From Myxococcales bacterium (lineage in GTDB: Bacteria; Myxococcota_A; Bradymonadia; UBA4248), in assembly GCA_004554395.1 (NCBI GenBank), contig SFMP01000156.1:1-39858 (forward strand): a stretch of 39,858 nt of DNA. Reading direction: 5' to 3'. This document shows, in pieces, positions 7,721-16,514 of this stretch. The notes beneath the pieces were generated by a model. That model was not told the DNA's origin and made no database searches. It saw only the letters and a list, made by a program, of their open reading frames with translations. Position numbers and translations under genes: made by a program. How positions within the stretch are numbered: position 1 is the stretch's first letter; the number at the start of each line of letters is the position of its first letter.

Positions 7721-7753
7721 TGGAAGATAACATGGGCTAGATGGGATAAAACG

Positions 7754-10700
7754 ATGCGCAGAATAGGTTTATCGTTCGTCATTGCATGTATTTTGTTAAG
7801 CGCAAACAGCGCATACGCCGAAGATGATTTCGGGAAAAGCGCTGTTGCCCAAACATTATTCCAATTGGCATCGAAGCATCGTTCTGCCGCCGACTCGACC
7901 GATGGGCCACGATCTCGCGTCGACGTCGCCCCATCGACGCCCTACGCATATCGCGAAGAGACGCCAGCCAACGTCGACGAGCTCATGGCTCGAATCGAAG
8001 AACAAAATGGCGTTCTCGTGACGGAATTCGAACATTTGATCGAAAAAGATCCCCTCAATCCCGATGCCCCCAAATGGCTAGGGCAAGTTGCCGAATTCCA
8101 TTACCAAATGGCGCATTATGCCTATCTGCGATCCCGTCGTGCCTGGATGGCACAACTCGATACGTGCGACGAAGAAGCCGGGACATGCGCGCCCGAGCCG
8201 ACTGCCGACTATGGGGCTGCCATAGCAGATTATCGACGTCTCTACGCCTCGTATCCGAATTACGAAAAGATGGACGACGTCTTATTTCGCCTCGGCGATG
8301 CCCTCATCCGCAACCGCCAAGCGAAAGAAGGCATAAGCTACCTCCATAAGCTCACACAACAGTACCCCGACTACAAAGACCTCGACGCCGCTTATTTGGC
8401 GATGGGGGAATACTATTTTTCGCAAAAAAATACGGGCACGGCGCAAGCCGCCTATCGCAAGATACTCGATTCGTATCCGAATTCGATCTATCGCCAATAT
8501 GCCGAATACAAATTGGCTTGGACATACCTCAATTTGGGCGACGAAGAGTCGTACGAAACGGCAATCGATTTGTTCAAATCGGTCGTCGAATCGATCGATA
8601 AAACGTATGCATCGGCAATAGGTAGCGATGGCTTAATCGACGAAAACAAGCTCAAAGTCGGCGAAGTTTCGTTCCGCAACCAAGCACTCAACGATTTGAG
8701 TACGACTTATGCAGAGCTCCCCGACGGCTGGAAAGCCGCTCGCGACTACCTACAGACGAAGCTCCCGCCCGACAAGGCATTGAGCAAGATCGATCAATTG
8801 GGCGGCATACTCAATGCCCAAGGCAAATACGAAGAAGAAATCGTGCTCTATGGCGAATTGCTCGCCTCGCACCCCGATTCGCCGCGAGCCGTCGATTGGT
8901 ATCTCAACCGCATCAATGCCTACGAAGCTTCGAATCACCAAGAAGAAGCCGAGATCGAAACGCGGCGCGCCATCGAGGCGCTATCGCCGGCGAGTGATTG
9001 GTATCGGGCAAACGCATCGAATGCCCAAGCTGTGGCGATGGCGCGCCGCTGGAGCTCCGAACGCCTCTATGCGCTCGCGATGAAATCGATTACGACAGCC
9101 GAACAATCGAAAGATCGACGCGTTCGGAGCGACCGATTTGCCGATGCCGAACAATTGCTACGAAGAGAGATCGATTTTTATCTCAAAGAAGCGCCGGCAT
9201 TCGACGTCTATTATAGTTATGCTTACGTACTCGACGAGATATCGGATATGGCACTCGCTGCGACAAAGTCGTCGAAAAAGTCGTCGCCATCGCCCGATCA
9301 AACAGCCCTTCTCGATCGCCTACGCAGTGCCGCCCAAGTGTACCAGAAGATTATCGATTGGGAATCGCCCGATGCCGAAATGGCAGAGCAAATCCGCATA
9401 GCTGCCAATCGCCAAGTCTTCGTCTATGCCAATATATTGGCAACATCGGACGCGGAGTGGTCGATCGTTCACTCGGCAAAGATGCAAAACTTCGTCGAAG
9501 AAAAGCGCGACGGCAAAGTCCTCGAAAAAGAAGACCTGACCGAGGCGGAACGGGGATTTGTGCGATCGGCAGAACAATATGCGGCGCGCTACCCGACCGA
9601 TGACGAAACGCCCGCATTTTTATGGCGCGCCGCCGAAATCTATCGATCGCATCACGATTACGATCAAGCCGCCCAACGCTTCGATCAAATCATCTCGCAC
9701 TTTCCCGATCACGAATATGCCGCCGTATCGGTCGGATCGATGTTTGAACTTTATTATAAGGCGAATCGATACGATAAGATTGAATATTGGGCAAAGTATA
9801 TGCGAGATCGGAAGAACTTTAAGCATTATACAGCTCGCGAGCTCGAAGATACGGCATCGTTTGCCATCGATAAACAAGCGACGATACTCGCCGATAATGG
9901 CCAGATCGACGAAGCCGTTTCGACGATTTTGCGCATTGAATCGTCGTTTGAATCGCGTCGCGATCTCGCGACATCGGCACGCCTCAAAGCCGCAACATTC
10001 GAAGAAACTCGCAGGTATTACAAATCGGCAGCCGATATATTACAACCGATTTGTGTGAATTCAGAATCGGGTGCCGATACGCCCCAAAATGCCGCCCTCG
10101 CTTCGTACCGCCGCGCCGGCGATTTGTCGCAAATCGTCAGATTTCGCGAAGCCGCCGACGCTTGGGCAAATGCCGCAAAGATATATTATCAATACTTTGC
10201 CGATCAAATGCCATCGCCACAAACACCAGCAATAAAAGTCAATAAAAAATCGAAGAAGTCACAAAAAAGCAGCCCTGCCCAATCGATTGCAACGACGATC
10301 GATTCGAAATCACGAATCCAGGCTGGCTTATCGATTATATATGGCGCACAAATGTATCGAGATCTCGACGATGCAGACGCCGCGTCGGGGCTCCTCGATC
10401 TATATATACAAAACAATACAACCGGTATATATGATATATGCCGACGCGGCGACGATATCGTCATTTGCAACGATATCGATCATACAAATTCGGCATCTGG
10501 TGCTGATTCTAAAGACATTGTAAACGAACAAATCGTTGCAAATCGGCTATCGGCAATATTGGAAAGAGCGAGTTTATATACAACGGCGAGCGACCAATAT
10601 ATATATTTATCGCAATTTGTCGACGAAGTCGCCGGGAGCGCCGCCGTGCCTGCGCAAAAACGCGCCTTTTTATTACAAACGATTGCTTATGCTCTCGAGG

Positions 10701-11245
10701 CAAACGACGGCACGGCGGCGCAAAATCTCATCGACAAATTGACGATCGACGACACTTGGACTGCCACTGAAAAAGCACAACTCGCCTATGACAAGGGCCG
10801 TTGCATGCAATTGGCATTTGAATCGGTCGCGCTCGAATTCCCAATTCGCGTTTTGCGCAAGAGGATCGAAGAAAAGGCGAAGAAACGCCAGCAAGCCGAA
10901 AAGTTTTATCGCGAAGCGATTGGCTATCGTTCGGCCTCGATATCGACGGCGGCGGCTTATGCATTGGCACAAATGGCGCTCCATTTCCGCGATGCATTCC
11001 GCGAGCTACCGCCGCCGCAAGAATTGGCAAACGATCCCGATGCACTCGAAGAATATACGACGTGGATCGAAGACGAACTCGTGTTTCCCGCCGAAGATGC
11101 CGCGGCCTCGTTGCTCGACGTCGCCCATCAAATCACGCTCCAACTCGAATCTTATACGACGTATTCGCATCGGTCGGCGCAAGCCCTTGCCGAACTCAAA
11201 CCCGACGAATACCCCGTCATTCGCCCATCGGTATCGGGAGATTAA
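7754..11245 (+). CDS. Large periplasmic tetratricopeptide-repeat protein, 1163 aa
   Basis: A Sec signal MRRIGLSFVIACILLSANSA ends with a likely cut after AYA, so the protein is exported. The mature part is almost entirely helical and holds many TPR-like repeats, clearest at about residues 150-300 (YPNYEKMDDVLFRLGDALI, then YPDYKDLDAAYLAMGEYYF, then YPNSIYRQYAEYKLAWTYL) and again near 610-680 (FLWRAAEIYRSHHDYDQAAQ). This is the YbgF/BamD-like TPR style. Related giant TPR proteins in Myxococcota are often linked to envelope or gliding machinery; that is inference. A Ser/Lys-rich patch (KKSKKSQKSS) is around residue 830. It ends 4 bp before prs, so the two are probably co-transcribed. Confidence 0.85.
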   Translation: MRRIGLSFVIACILLSANSAYAEDDFGKSAVAQTLFQLASKHRSAADSTDGPRSRVDVAPSTPYAYREETPANVDELMARIEEQNGVLVTEFEHLIEKDPLNPDAPKWLGQVAEFHYQMAHYAYLRSRRAWMAQLDTCDEEAGTCAPEPTADYGAAIADYRRLYASYPNYEKMDDVLFRLGDALIRNRQAKEGISYLHKLTQQYPDYKDLDAAYLAMGEYYFSQKNTGTAQAAYRKILDSYPNSIYRQYAEYKLAWTYLNLGDEESYETAIDLFKSVVESIDKTYASAIGSDGLIDENKLKVGEVSFRNQALNDLSTTYAELPDGWKAARDYLQTKLPPDKALSKIDQLGGILNAQGKYEEEIVLYGELLASHPDSPRAVDWYLNRINAYEASNHQEEAEIETRRAIEALSPASDWYRANASNAQAVAMARRWSSERLYALAMKSITTAEQSKDRRVRSDRFADAEQLLRREIDFYLKEAPAFDVYYSYAYVLDEISDMALAATKSSKKSSPSPDQTALLDRLRSAAQVYQKIIDWESPDAEMAEQIRIAANRQVFVYANILATSDAEWSIVHSAKMQNFVEEKRDGKVLEKEDLTEAERGFVRSAEQYAARYPTDDETPAFLWRAAEIYRSHHDYDQAAQRFDQIISHFPDHEYAAVSVGSMFELYYKANRYDKIEYWAKYMRDRKNFKHYTARELEDTASFAIDKQATILADNGQIDEAVSTILRIESSFESRRDLATSARLKAATFEETRRYYKSAADILQPICVNSESGADTPQNAALASYRRAGDLSQIVRFREAADAWANAAKIYYQYFADQMPSPQTPAIKVNKKSKKSQKSSPAQSIATTIDSKSRIQAGLSIIYGAQMYRDLDDADAASGLLDLYIQNNTTGIYDICRRGDDIVICNDIDHTNSASGADSKDIVNEQIVANRLSAILERASLYTTASDQYIYLSQFVDEVAGSAAVPAQKRAFLLQTIAYALEANDGTAAQNLIDKLTIDDTWTATEKAQLAYDKGRCMQLAFESVALEFPIRVLRKRIEEKAKKRQQAEKFYREAIGYRSASISTAAAYALAQMALHFRDAFRELPPPQELANDPDALEEYTTWIEDELVFPAEDAAASLLDVAHQITLQLESYTTYSHRSAQALAELKPDEYPVIRPSVSGD

Positions 11246-11249
11246 GCCC

Positions 11250-12164
11250 ATGCGTTCGCTCAAGATCTTTTCGGGTTCATCGCATCGAGAACTCGCCGCT
11301 TCGATAAGTACAGCCCTAGGGCGAGATCTGGCGCGGTCGACGACGACGACGTTTTCGAACGAAAACGTCGTCGTGCGAATCGAAGAAGATGTGCGCGGTT
11401 GCGATACATGCGTCATACAAACAGCGGCGTCGCCATTGCATCGGCACATGATGGAATTGTTTATGCTCTGCGATACGTTGCGCGCATACGGGGCGCGATC
11501 GATATGCGCAGTAATTCCATATTTTCCCTATATACGGTCCGATAAACAAGACAAACCCGGGATCGCCATCACGGCGCGACTCGTCGCCAATTTGCTCGAA
11601 ACATCGGGCGCAACGACGACGCTATTGATGGATTTGCATTCGCCACAAGCGCAGGGTTTTTTCAGGATTCCAGCGCATGTTTTGACGGCAAGGCACGTCT
11701 TAGTCGATTATCTCAAAACACTCGATTTGCACGATGCCGTGCTCGTGAGCCCCGACGCCGGCGAGGTCAAAGACCTCGTGCCATATACGGAATTGCTCAA
11801 TTTGCCGATGGCAATCATCGATAAACGGCGCGTCGACGATACCGAAACGCCGCATTTGCATGGGATCGTCGGCGATGTGAGCGGAAAGACGGCAATACTC
11901 ATCGACGACGAAATAGCATCGGGTGGGACGATTTGTCGATCGGCAGAACTATTGATGGCGCAAGGGGCTCGCCGCGTTTGGGCCCTTTGCACGCATCCCG
12001 TTTTTTCGGGCGCGGCCGTCGAACGCCTAGCCGCAGCCCCCATCGAAAAGATCATCGTCACCGATTCGATTCCGCTAGGCGTCGAAAAGCAGATCGACAA
12101 ATTGACCGTATTATCGGTTGCAAACGTGTTCGCAGACGCCATTCGCGCACAGTTTGAGTTTTAG
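11250..12164 (+). CDS. prs: Ribose-phosphate pyrophosphokinase
   Basis: PRPP synthetase makes 5-phosphoribosyl diphosphate from ribose 5-phosphate and ATP for nucleotide, His, Trp and NAD synthesis. Visible motifs: FSGSSHRELA near the N-terminus, RSDKQDKPGIAITARLVANL (96-115), MDLHSPQAQGFF (127-138), VSPDAGEVKDL (166-176) and the PRPP-binding loop IDDEIASGGT (218-227). The loop differs from the common DDIIDTAGT form but keeps the Asp pair and GGT. Length is 304 residues, slightly shorter than the usual 315. GGGAG lies before the ATG at 11250. The frame is open upstream inside the TPR gene, but that extension is a shadow. Confidence 0.92.
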   Translation: MRSLKIFSGSSHRELAASISTALGRDLARSTTTTFSNENVVVRIEEDVRGCDTCVIQTAASPLHRHMMELFMLCDTLRAYGARSICAVIPYFPYIRSDKQDKPGIAITARLVANLLETSGATTTLLMDLHSPQAQGFFRIPAHVLTARHVLVDYLKTLDLHDAVLVSPDAGEVKDLVPYTELLNLPMAIIDKRRVDDTETPHLHGIVGDVSGKTAILIDDEIASGGTICRSAELLMAQGARRVWALCTHPVFSGAAVERLAAAPIEKIIVTDSIPLGVEKQIDKLTVLSVANVFADAIRAQFEF

Positions 12165-12175
12165 AGGCGCAGCCA

Positions 12176-12455
12176 CACCGGCGTATTGAGCGATAGCGAA
12201 ATAGCCGGTGCAAAAGCGCGTATTGAGCCCCCGCCGTGGGGCGAAATAGCGCGAAAGCGTAGCGTATTGCCCCCGCTCGGGGGGCAATAGCGTAGCCACA
12301 CCGGCGTATTGAGCGATAGCGAAATAGCCGGTGCAAAAGCGCGTATTGAGCCCCCGCTGTGGGGCGAAATAGCGCGAAAGCGTAGCGTATTGCCCCCGCC
12401 GGGGGGCAATAGCGTAGCCACACCGGCGTATTGAGCGATAGCGAAATAGCCGGTG
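12176..12455 (+). repeat. Intergenic hairpin array B (122-123 bp unit, 2.3 copies)
   Basis: Each unit contains three hairpins. The first is CACCGGC-G-TATTGAGC...GCGAAATA-GCCGGTG (copies at 12176-12210, 12299-12333, 12421-12455). The second has outer stem GCGC/GCGC and inner stem GCCCC/GGGGC (first copy 12216-12252). The third has TATTGCCCCC/GGGGGCAATA (first copy near 12261-12292). The element class is the same as in array A but on the opposite strand. It fills the gap between the convergent prs and YkgJ-like genes, beginning 11 bp after the prs stop. Confidence 0.85.
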
Positions 12456-12484
12456 CAAAAAGCGCGTGGCGCGGGGTGGCGACG

Positions 12485-13555
12485 TCAGCAGTGGCGCGAG
12501 AGTGCGATGAATGCTTGCTGCGAGGGGATGAGGGCTTCGAAGAGTTTCGATTGTGCCATGATGCGCATCCATGCAGTGAGGATGTTGGCGGCGGCGGGTG
12601 CGACGTTGGCGTCGCTGGGGGGCTGTGCGGTTGTCGCGGCGAGTGCGCCAAGTGCGAGTGCGAAAGTGCCGATGGGGAGGACGGGGAAGCGCGTCGTTTC
12701 GCGGAGGAAGACGGCGTTGTGGAGTGCGTAGCGTGCGAAGCGCCATAGGGGTGTTTCGCCGTCGATGGCGGCTGGGCAAAGAGGGCTGCGCAGGGCGTTG
12801 GCGAGGCTTGCGACGTGTGTTGCGTGGACCGATGTGCCGAGTGTTTGGGCGATGGCGTCGACGGTTGGCGCAAGGGCTGCGAAGGCGTGGCTAACGTCTT
12901 GTAGGAATGGTTTTGGAAGTTTTGTTTGTGGCTGGCGGTTGCCCGAGACGAGTGCGGGGAAGAGTTCGGCGGCAGGGATTTTTTCGCGCCCGAGCCAAGC
13001 GATGATTTCGCGTTCTTGGTCGCAAGCCATGGCGCGTTCTCGTGGGTTGGGCGATTGGATGGGTGGGCGTGCGGCGGCACTCGAAACGAGGTCTTCGAGG
13101 ATGGGGCGCATTTCGTCGGAGCGCATGTAGGCGTCGTAGGCGTCGGGCGGGGCGGGGACTAGGCTGCACGTGTGATAATTGGCGTAGCAGTAGGGTTTGA
13201 TGGCGATGCGAATGTCGTCTTCGGCGCGGATGGCGATGAGCGGGAATCGGCGGCATGCGGGGGGTTTGTGGGCGGCGCCGAATTGCGCATGAATGCGGCA
13301 ACGCAAATTTTCATCGAGAAAACAGCAAGATTTCTGTGGAAAATTCAAGAAATAGAGGCAACTGCCGTCGGGTTTTAGCCCTTTCATGAGAGGATTGAGC
13401 GTCGGCGGCATGGAACCGTCGTGGGCAAACGCCTTTTGAGCTTCGGAGACGTTGGCTTTTTCGGCGTCTGAGAGCGGGCCGACGAGCTGTGCCATGCACG
13501 AGCATCCGCACATATCGCACGTGTGTTCGAGGGGGTAAGGTATGACGATAGACAT
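12485..13555 (-). CDS. YkgJ-type cysteine-cluster protein
   Basis: The 356-residue protein starts MSIVIPYPLEHTCDMCGCSC. A further Cys set lies near residues 75-105 (KSCCFLDENLRCRIHAQFG, then PPACRRFP). Together this matches the YkgJ/zinc- or iron-chelating Cys-cluster family (UPF0153/FliB-like), whose function is mostly unknown. The C-terminal 200 residues are Ala-rich and helical without recognised motifs. The start at 13555 has AAGGA at good spacing; longer upstream readings overlap the next gene. It lies 31 bp downstream of the glycosidase-like lipoprotein gene on the same strand, suggesting an operon. Confidence 0.8.
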   Translation of the reverse strand: MSIVIPYPLEHTCDMCGCSCMAQLVGPLSDAEKANVSEAQKAFAHDGSMPPTLNPLMKGLKPDGSCLYFLNFPQKSCCFLDENLRCRIHAQFGAAHKPPACRRFPLIAIRAEDDIRIAIKPYCYANYHTCSLVPAPPDAYDAYMRSDEMRPILEDLVSSAAARPPIQSPNPRERAMACDQEREIIAWLGREKIPAAELFPALVSGNRQPQTKLPKPFLQDVSHAFAALAPTVDAIAQTLGTSVHATHVASLANALRSPLCPAAIDGETPLWRFARYALHNAVFLRETTRFPVLPIGTFALALGALAATTAQPPSDANVAPAAANILTAWMRIMAQSKLFEALIPSQQAFIALSRHC

Positions 13556-13586
13556 GACGATTCCTTGAATTGGGGCTGGGGGCGCG

Positions 13587-16070
13587 TTACTTTTTGAAGC
13601 CGTAGCCGATGAGCGATTCTTCTTTCTGCCCTTCGCAGTTTGGGTCGGACGAAATGAAGTGATCGCCAGTGGTGGCAATATAGCATCGATAGATGGGCGA
13701 TGTGCCGGCGACTTGAGTTTTGTAGACGTAGCCCATGGGCCCCATATTGAATTGATTTTCGCAGTTGGCCAATGTCGAAATGAGCGTGTGATCGCCATTT
13801 GGCCCACCGACGCGGCATTCGTAGACGAGTTGCGTATTGGGGGCTTGTTCGCGCAATATGTGCCATGTTTGTTCGACTTTTACGCCGCTTGGGAATTGTC
13901 GCGACGTGACCCAGTGCTTTTTGCCGTTGTAGCCGCGCATGAGTGGGACGTATGGCAATATATCGAATCCGCACGAAGGCCAGCCCGCCCCGACGCCTTT
14001 GCGATTGGCTAGGGCAAACGTCGTCCAAGCGGGTTTTGGCGAGCGATCCTCGTTCCAGAGCCCGCAGCCTAGCCCACCTGCCACTTCATCGGGGTGATCG
14101 ACGAGTCGATGATAGACGAAGCTGGTGATGCCAGGCGTGCCCAAGACGTTTCGGAAGGCTTGGCACAATTGGGCTTGTTGGCGTTGTTGCATACTCGCAC
14201 CGACTCCATTAATGCCGTTTTCGGTGAGTTGGATCTCCCAAGCGTGCGGATCGTTGGGATAATTTTGGCGTAGCCATCCGGCGAGAACGCCGATGTTTCC
14301 GAACGAAATGATGCCGTGGTTGTTGTAGTCGTTGGCGCCGAATTCTGGGCTCGCCAAATCGGGTGGGTAGGAGTGAAAAGCGAGCATCCAATCGCGGTTT
14401 CCGAGTTTTGGCACGAGCGTTTTGAGGAAATTATCGGCGCGATACGAAATACCTTTTGTGGCTCCGAAATAGTGGTCAAACGAGATGAGTACTTTGGCGT
14501 TTTTCTGTTCTTTTTTGATGTAATCGTAGGCGGCATTGTAGCTATCGGCATAGACGCGCGTCCACGTATTGAGATTGCAATTCGTGTCGGAGCAGCCGAT
14601 ATTAAACCACATATAGGAATTGACTTCGTTGTGAATGACGAAATCGGCGACGCGCCCGTTGCCCTTTTCGCCGTTGAAGAAATTCGCCACGAAGCCGGCA
14701 AATCGGCCATAATCGCTGGCTTTCCCATCGACGGGGGCACAGAACATCGGGGCTTGTACAACTCTTTTCTTCGGATTGACGCAGTCGCGTCGAGCCCAAT
14801 CGGGGACGCCGTAGACGACGGCGGTCACGACGACGCCGTGATTTGTGTATTCGCGGATGGCGTCGATAATGGCTTGGTTTTTATTGAAGCAATAGCCGTC
14901 GTATTGGACTTGGTTTGCGCCACACGACTTCGATTGTTGCGGTTGCCATTCAGCCCAGACGAGGTTCATGGCGACGCCGTGGACTTCGTTTCCGATGATT
15001 TGTGCGCGATCTTGGAAATCGGGTTGCAAGCTCTTGATGCTCTTTCGCACGGGATATGTATCGCGGACGCTCGTCGGTTTATCGACGCAGACGTTGTTTT
15101 TGCAATCTTGCGAGCTCGAGCACGATCCACATTGGATAGTTATTCCGCAGCCGTCGCTTGTCGATCCGCATTTTTTACCTTGTTCGGCACAAGTCTTTGG
15201 TTTGCATTCGGGATTGGTGCAGACGTTGTTTTTGCATTCTTTTGCCCCCGAGCAGGAGCCACAGTTGAGCTTTCCGCCGCAACCGTCGTCGATGGTGCCG
15301 CAGTTTTTGCCCTTTGTCGCGCAAGTCGTGGGGCTACAAGGGGGATCGACGCATTGATTCGAAGTGCAGACCTTGACATCGGCGCACGATCCGCAATCGA
15401 GTGCATTGCCGCATCCGTCGTTGACGGTTCCACATTGGGCACTTTGGGCTTCGCATGTTTGTGGCGAGCATTTGTCGGCGCATGCGCCGTATTGGCAGAA
15501 GGGGGCATTGCCTTGGCAAGCGTTATCGCAAGATCCGCAGTGTTTGACGGTGTCGAGCGTCGTACAAGTGTTGCCGCAGCACGATTCATCGGGGCGGCAA
15601 AGCGACGAACCGCATTTGACGACGCAATCGCCGTTTTCGTCGCAAACTTTGCCATCGCTACATTGGCAAGTGGGCTTGACATCGCATTTTCCGTCGACGC
15701 AAGCGATGCCATCGGGGCAGGCGACGCCACATGTACCGCAGTTTTTCGGATCGGTGAGCACATCGATACACGTCTCGCCACAACACCGACGATTGGAATC
15801 GCATGCGGGCGAGCACGTCTTCGCACTTGGCGATTTGCACGATCCGCTATCGCAGACTTCGTGATTGCGGCACTGATTCCAACATTTTCCGCAGTGATAG
15901 GCGTCGCTATTGGTATCGACACAAGTCCCGGCGCAACACACCATTGCAGATCCGCATTCGGGCACGCATTTATCGCCTTCGTAGGCGATGATCGTCGCGT
16001 CGTCGCATCCATTTGCCATCATCGCGCACGCGATTGCCAACGTGCTCCAATATAAACGATTCGATTTCAC
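13587..16070 (-). CDS. Cys-rich lipoprotein with glycoside-hydrolase-like barrel (DUF5722-like)
   Basis: An 827-residue protein with a GTG start at 16070 and GGAGGGG upstream. Signal and lipobox are MKSNRLYWSTLAIACAMMA then NGC. Residues 25-340 are a long run of disulfide modules (CCAGTCVDT, CCGETCIDV, CGTCGVAC, then repeated CGT-x-DDGCG units). Residues about 345-710 resemble DUF5722, a clan-A-like TIM barrel. VIHNEVNSYMWF near 480 offers an NE acid/base, and EIQLTENGING near 615 offers a nucleophile Glu. The last 110 residues contain two HWVTS/HTLIS/HFISS-type repeats ending in EGQKEESLIGYGF, similar to DUF5648-like C-terminal repeats. A surface-anchored glycan-active enzyme is likely; the substrate is unknown. 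Confidence 0.8.
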   Translation of the reverse strand: MKSNRLYWSTLAIACAMMANGCDDATIIAYEGDKCVPECGSAMVCCAGTCVDTNSDAYHCGKCWNQCRNHEVCDSGSCKSPSAKTCSPACDSNRRCCGETCIDVLTDPKNCGTCGVACPDGIACVDGKCDVKPTCQCSDGKVCDENGDCVVKCGSSLCRPDESCCGNTCTTLDTVKHCGSCDNACQGNAPFCQYGACADKCSPQTCEAQSAQCGTVNDGCGNALDCGSCADVKVCTSNQCVDPPCSPTTCATKGKNCGTIDDGCGGKLNCGSCSGAKECKNNVCTNPECKPKTCAEQGKKCGSTSDGCGITIQCGSCSSSQDCKNNVCVDKPTSVRDTYPVRKSIKSLQPDFQDRAQIIGNEVHGVAMNLVWAEWQPQQSKSCGANQVQYDGYCFNKNQAIIDAIREYTNHGVVVTAVVYGVPDWARRDCVNPKKRVVQAPMFCAPVDGKASDYGRFAGFVANFFNGEKGNGRVADFVIHNEVNSYMWFNIGCSDTNCNLNTWTRVYADSYNAAYDYIKKEQKNAKVLISFDHYFGATKGISYRADNFLKTLVPKLGNRDWMLAFHSYPPDLASPEFGANDYNNHGIISFGNIGVLAGWLRQNYPNDPHAWEIQLTENGINGVGASMQQRQQAQLCQAFRNVLGTPGITSFVYHRLVDHPDEVAGGLGCGLWNEDRSPKPAWTTFALANRKGVGAGWPSCGFDILPYVPLMRGYNGKKHWVTSRQFPSGVKVEQTWHILREQAPNTQLVYECRVGGPNGDHTLISTLANCENQFNMGPMGYVYKTQVAGTSPIYRCYIATTGDHFISSDPNCEGQKEESLIGYGFKK

Positions 16071-16220
16071 AGCTTTTCCCCTCCGAAAGAGGCTCGCCTA
16101 GCGCCCAAACCCAAGCCCTGTGCACCTCCGTATTGATGTGTCTCTTTATATCGCATTTTTCAATTTGTTGGAATAAAGTCGCGACGAACGAAGAAAAACT
16201 GCATTCGATGAATTTTTATG

Positions 16221-16249
16221 TTGACATGAGCCCGAATAGTATGTATATG
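16221..16249 (+). promoter_or_regulatory. Promoter of tRNA-Pro
   Basis: TTGACA (16221-16226) is followed after 17 bp by TATATG (16244-16249), then a GC-rich stretch CCGCCC, about 25 bp before the tRNA. GC-rich discriminators are typical of stable-RNA promoters under stringent control. Confidence 0.65.
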
Positions 16250-16273
16250 CCGCCCTCGTTCGGGAGACCGACA

Positions 16274-16347
16274 CGGGGCGTAGCGCAGTCTGGTAGCGCG
16301 TCTGCTTCGGGAGCAGAAGGCCGGAGGTTCAAATCCTCTCGTCCCGA
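16274..16347 (+). tRNA. tRNA-Pro (CGG)
   Basis: A complete cloverleaf. The acceptor stem is CGGGGCG with CGTCCCG. The D arm includes GCGCAGTCTGGTAGCGC. The anticodon stem TCTGC/GCAGA encloses TTCGGGA, giving anticodon CGG for proline CCG codons. The T arm has GGAGG-TTCAAAT-CCTCT. Discriminator is A47 of the line, and CCA is not encoded. Confidence 0.95.
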
Positions 16348-16351
16348 TGAT

Positions 16352-16386
16352 AAACGCACGAAATTCTATTTCGTGCGTTTTTTTTT
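16352..16386 (+). terminator. Rho-independent terminator of tRNA-Pro
   Basis: A 13-bp perfect stem AAACGCACGAAAT / ATTTCGTGCGTTT with a TCT loop runs into nine T, five bases after the tRNA. Confidence 0.93.
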
Positions 16387-16514
16387 ACGCAAAAAATGGT
16401 ACACATGCAGCGAATGCAGTTGGCGCACTTGTACCGTTTCGGCACGTTTTGGCCAAATATTGCCAACTGTGGCTTCTAGCTCTAACTTACGAGTCGCTTG
16501 AAATCGAGACCATC

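Noticed and set aside
10788..11249. Long N-terminal extension of prs
   Set aside because: The extra 154 residues lie inside the TPR gene in another frame. The ATG at 11250 has a ribosome-binding site and matches the family start.
12176..12455. Kink-turn RNA motifs in the hairpins
   Set aside because: The GA/GA internal loop is present on one strand, but the required three-base bulge is not. Only a tandem G-A loop can be claimed.
14316..16055. 579-codon open frame on the plus strand
   Set aside because: Antisense to the DUF5722-like lipoprotein, which has recognisable domains. Long shadows are common here because of biased codon use.
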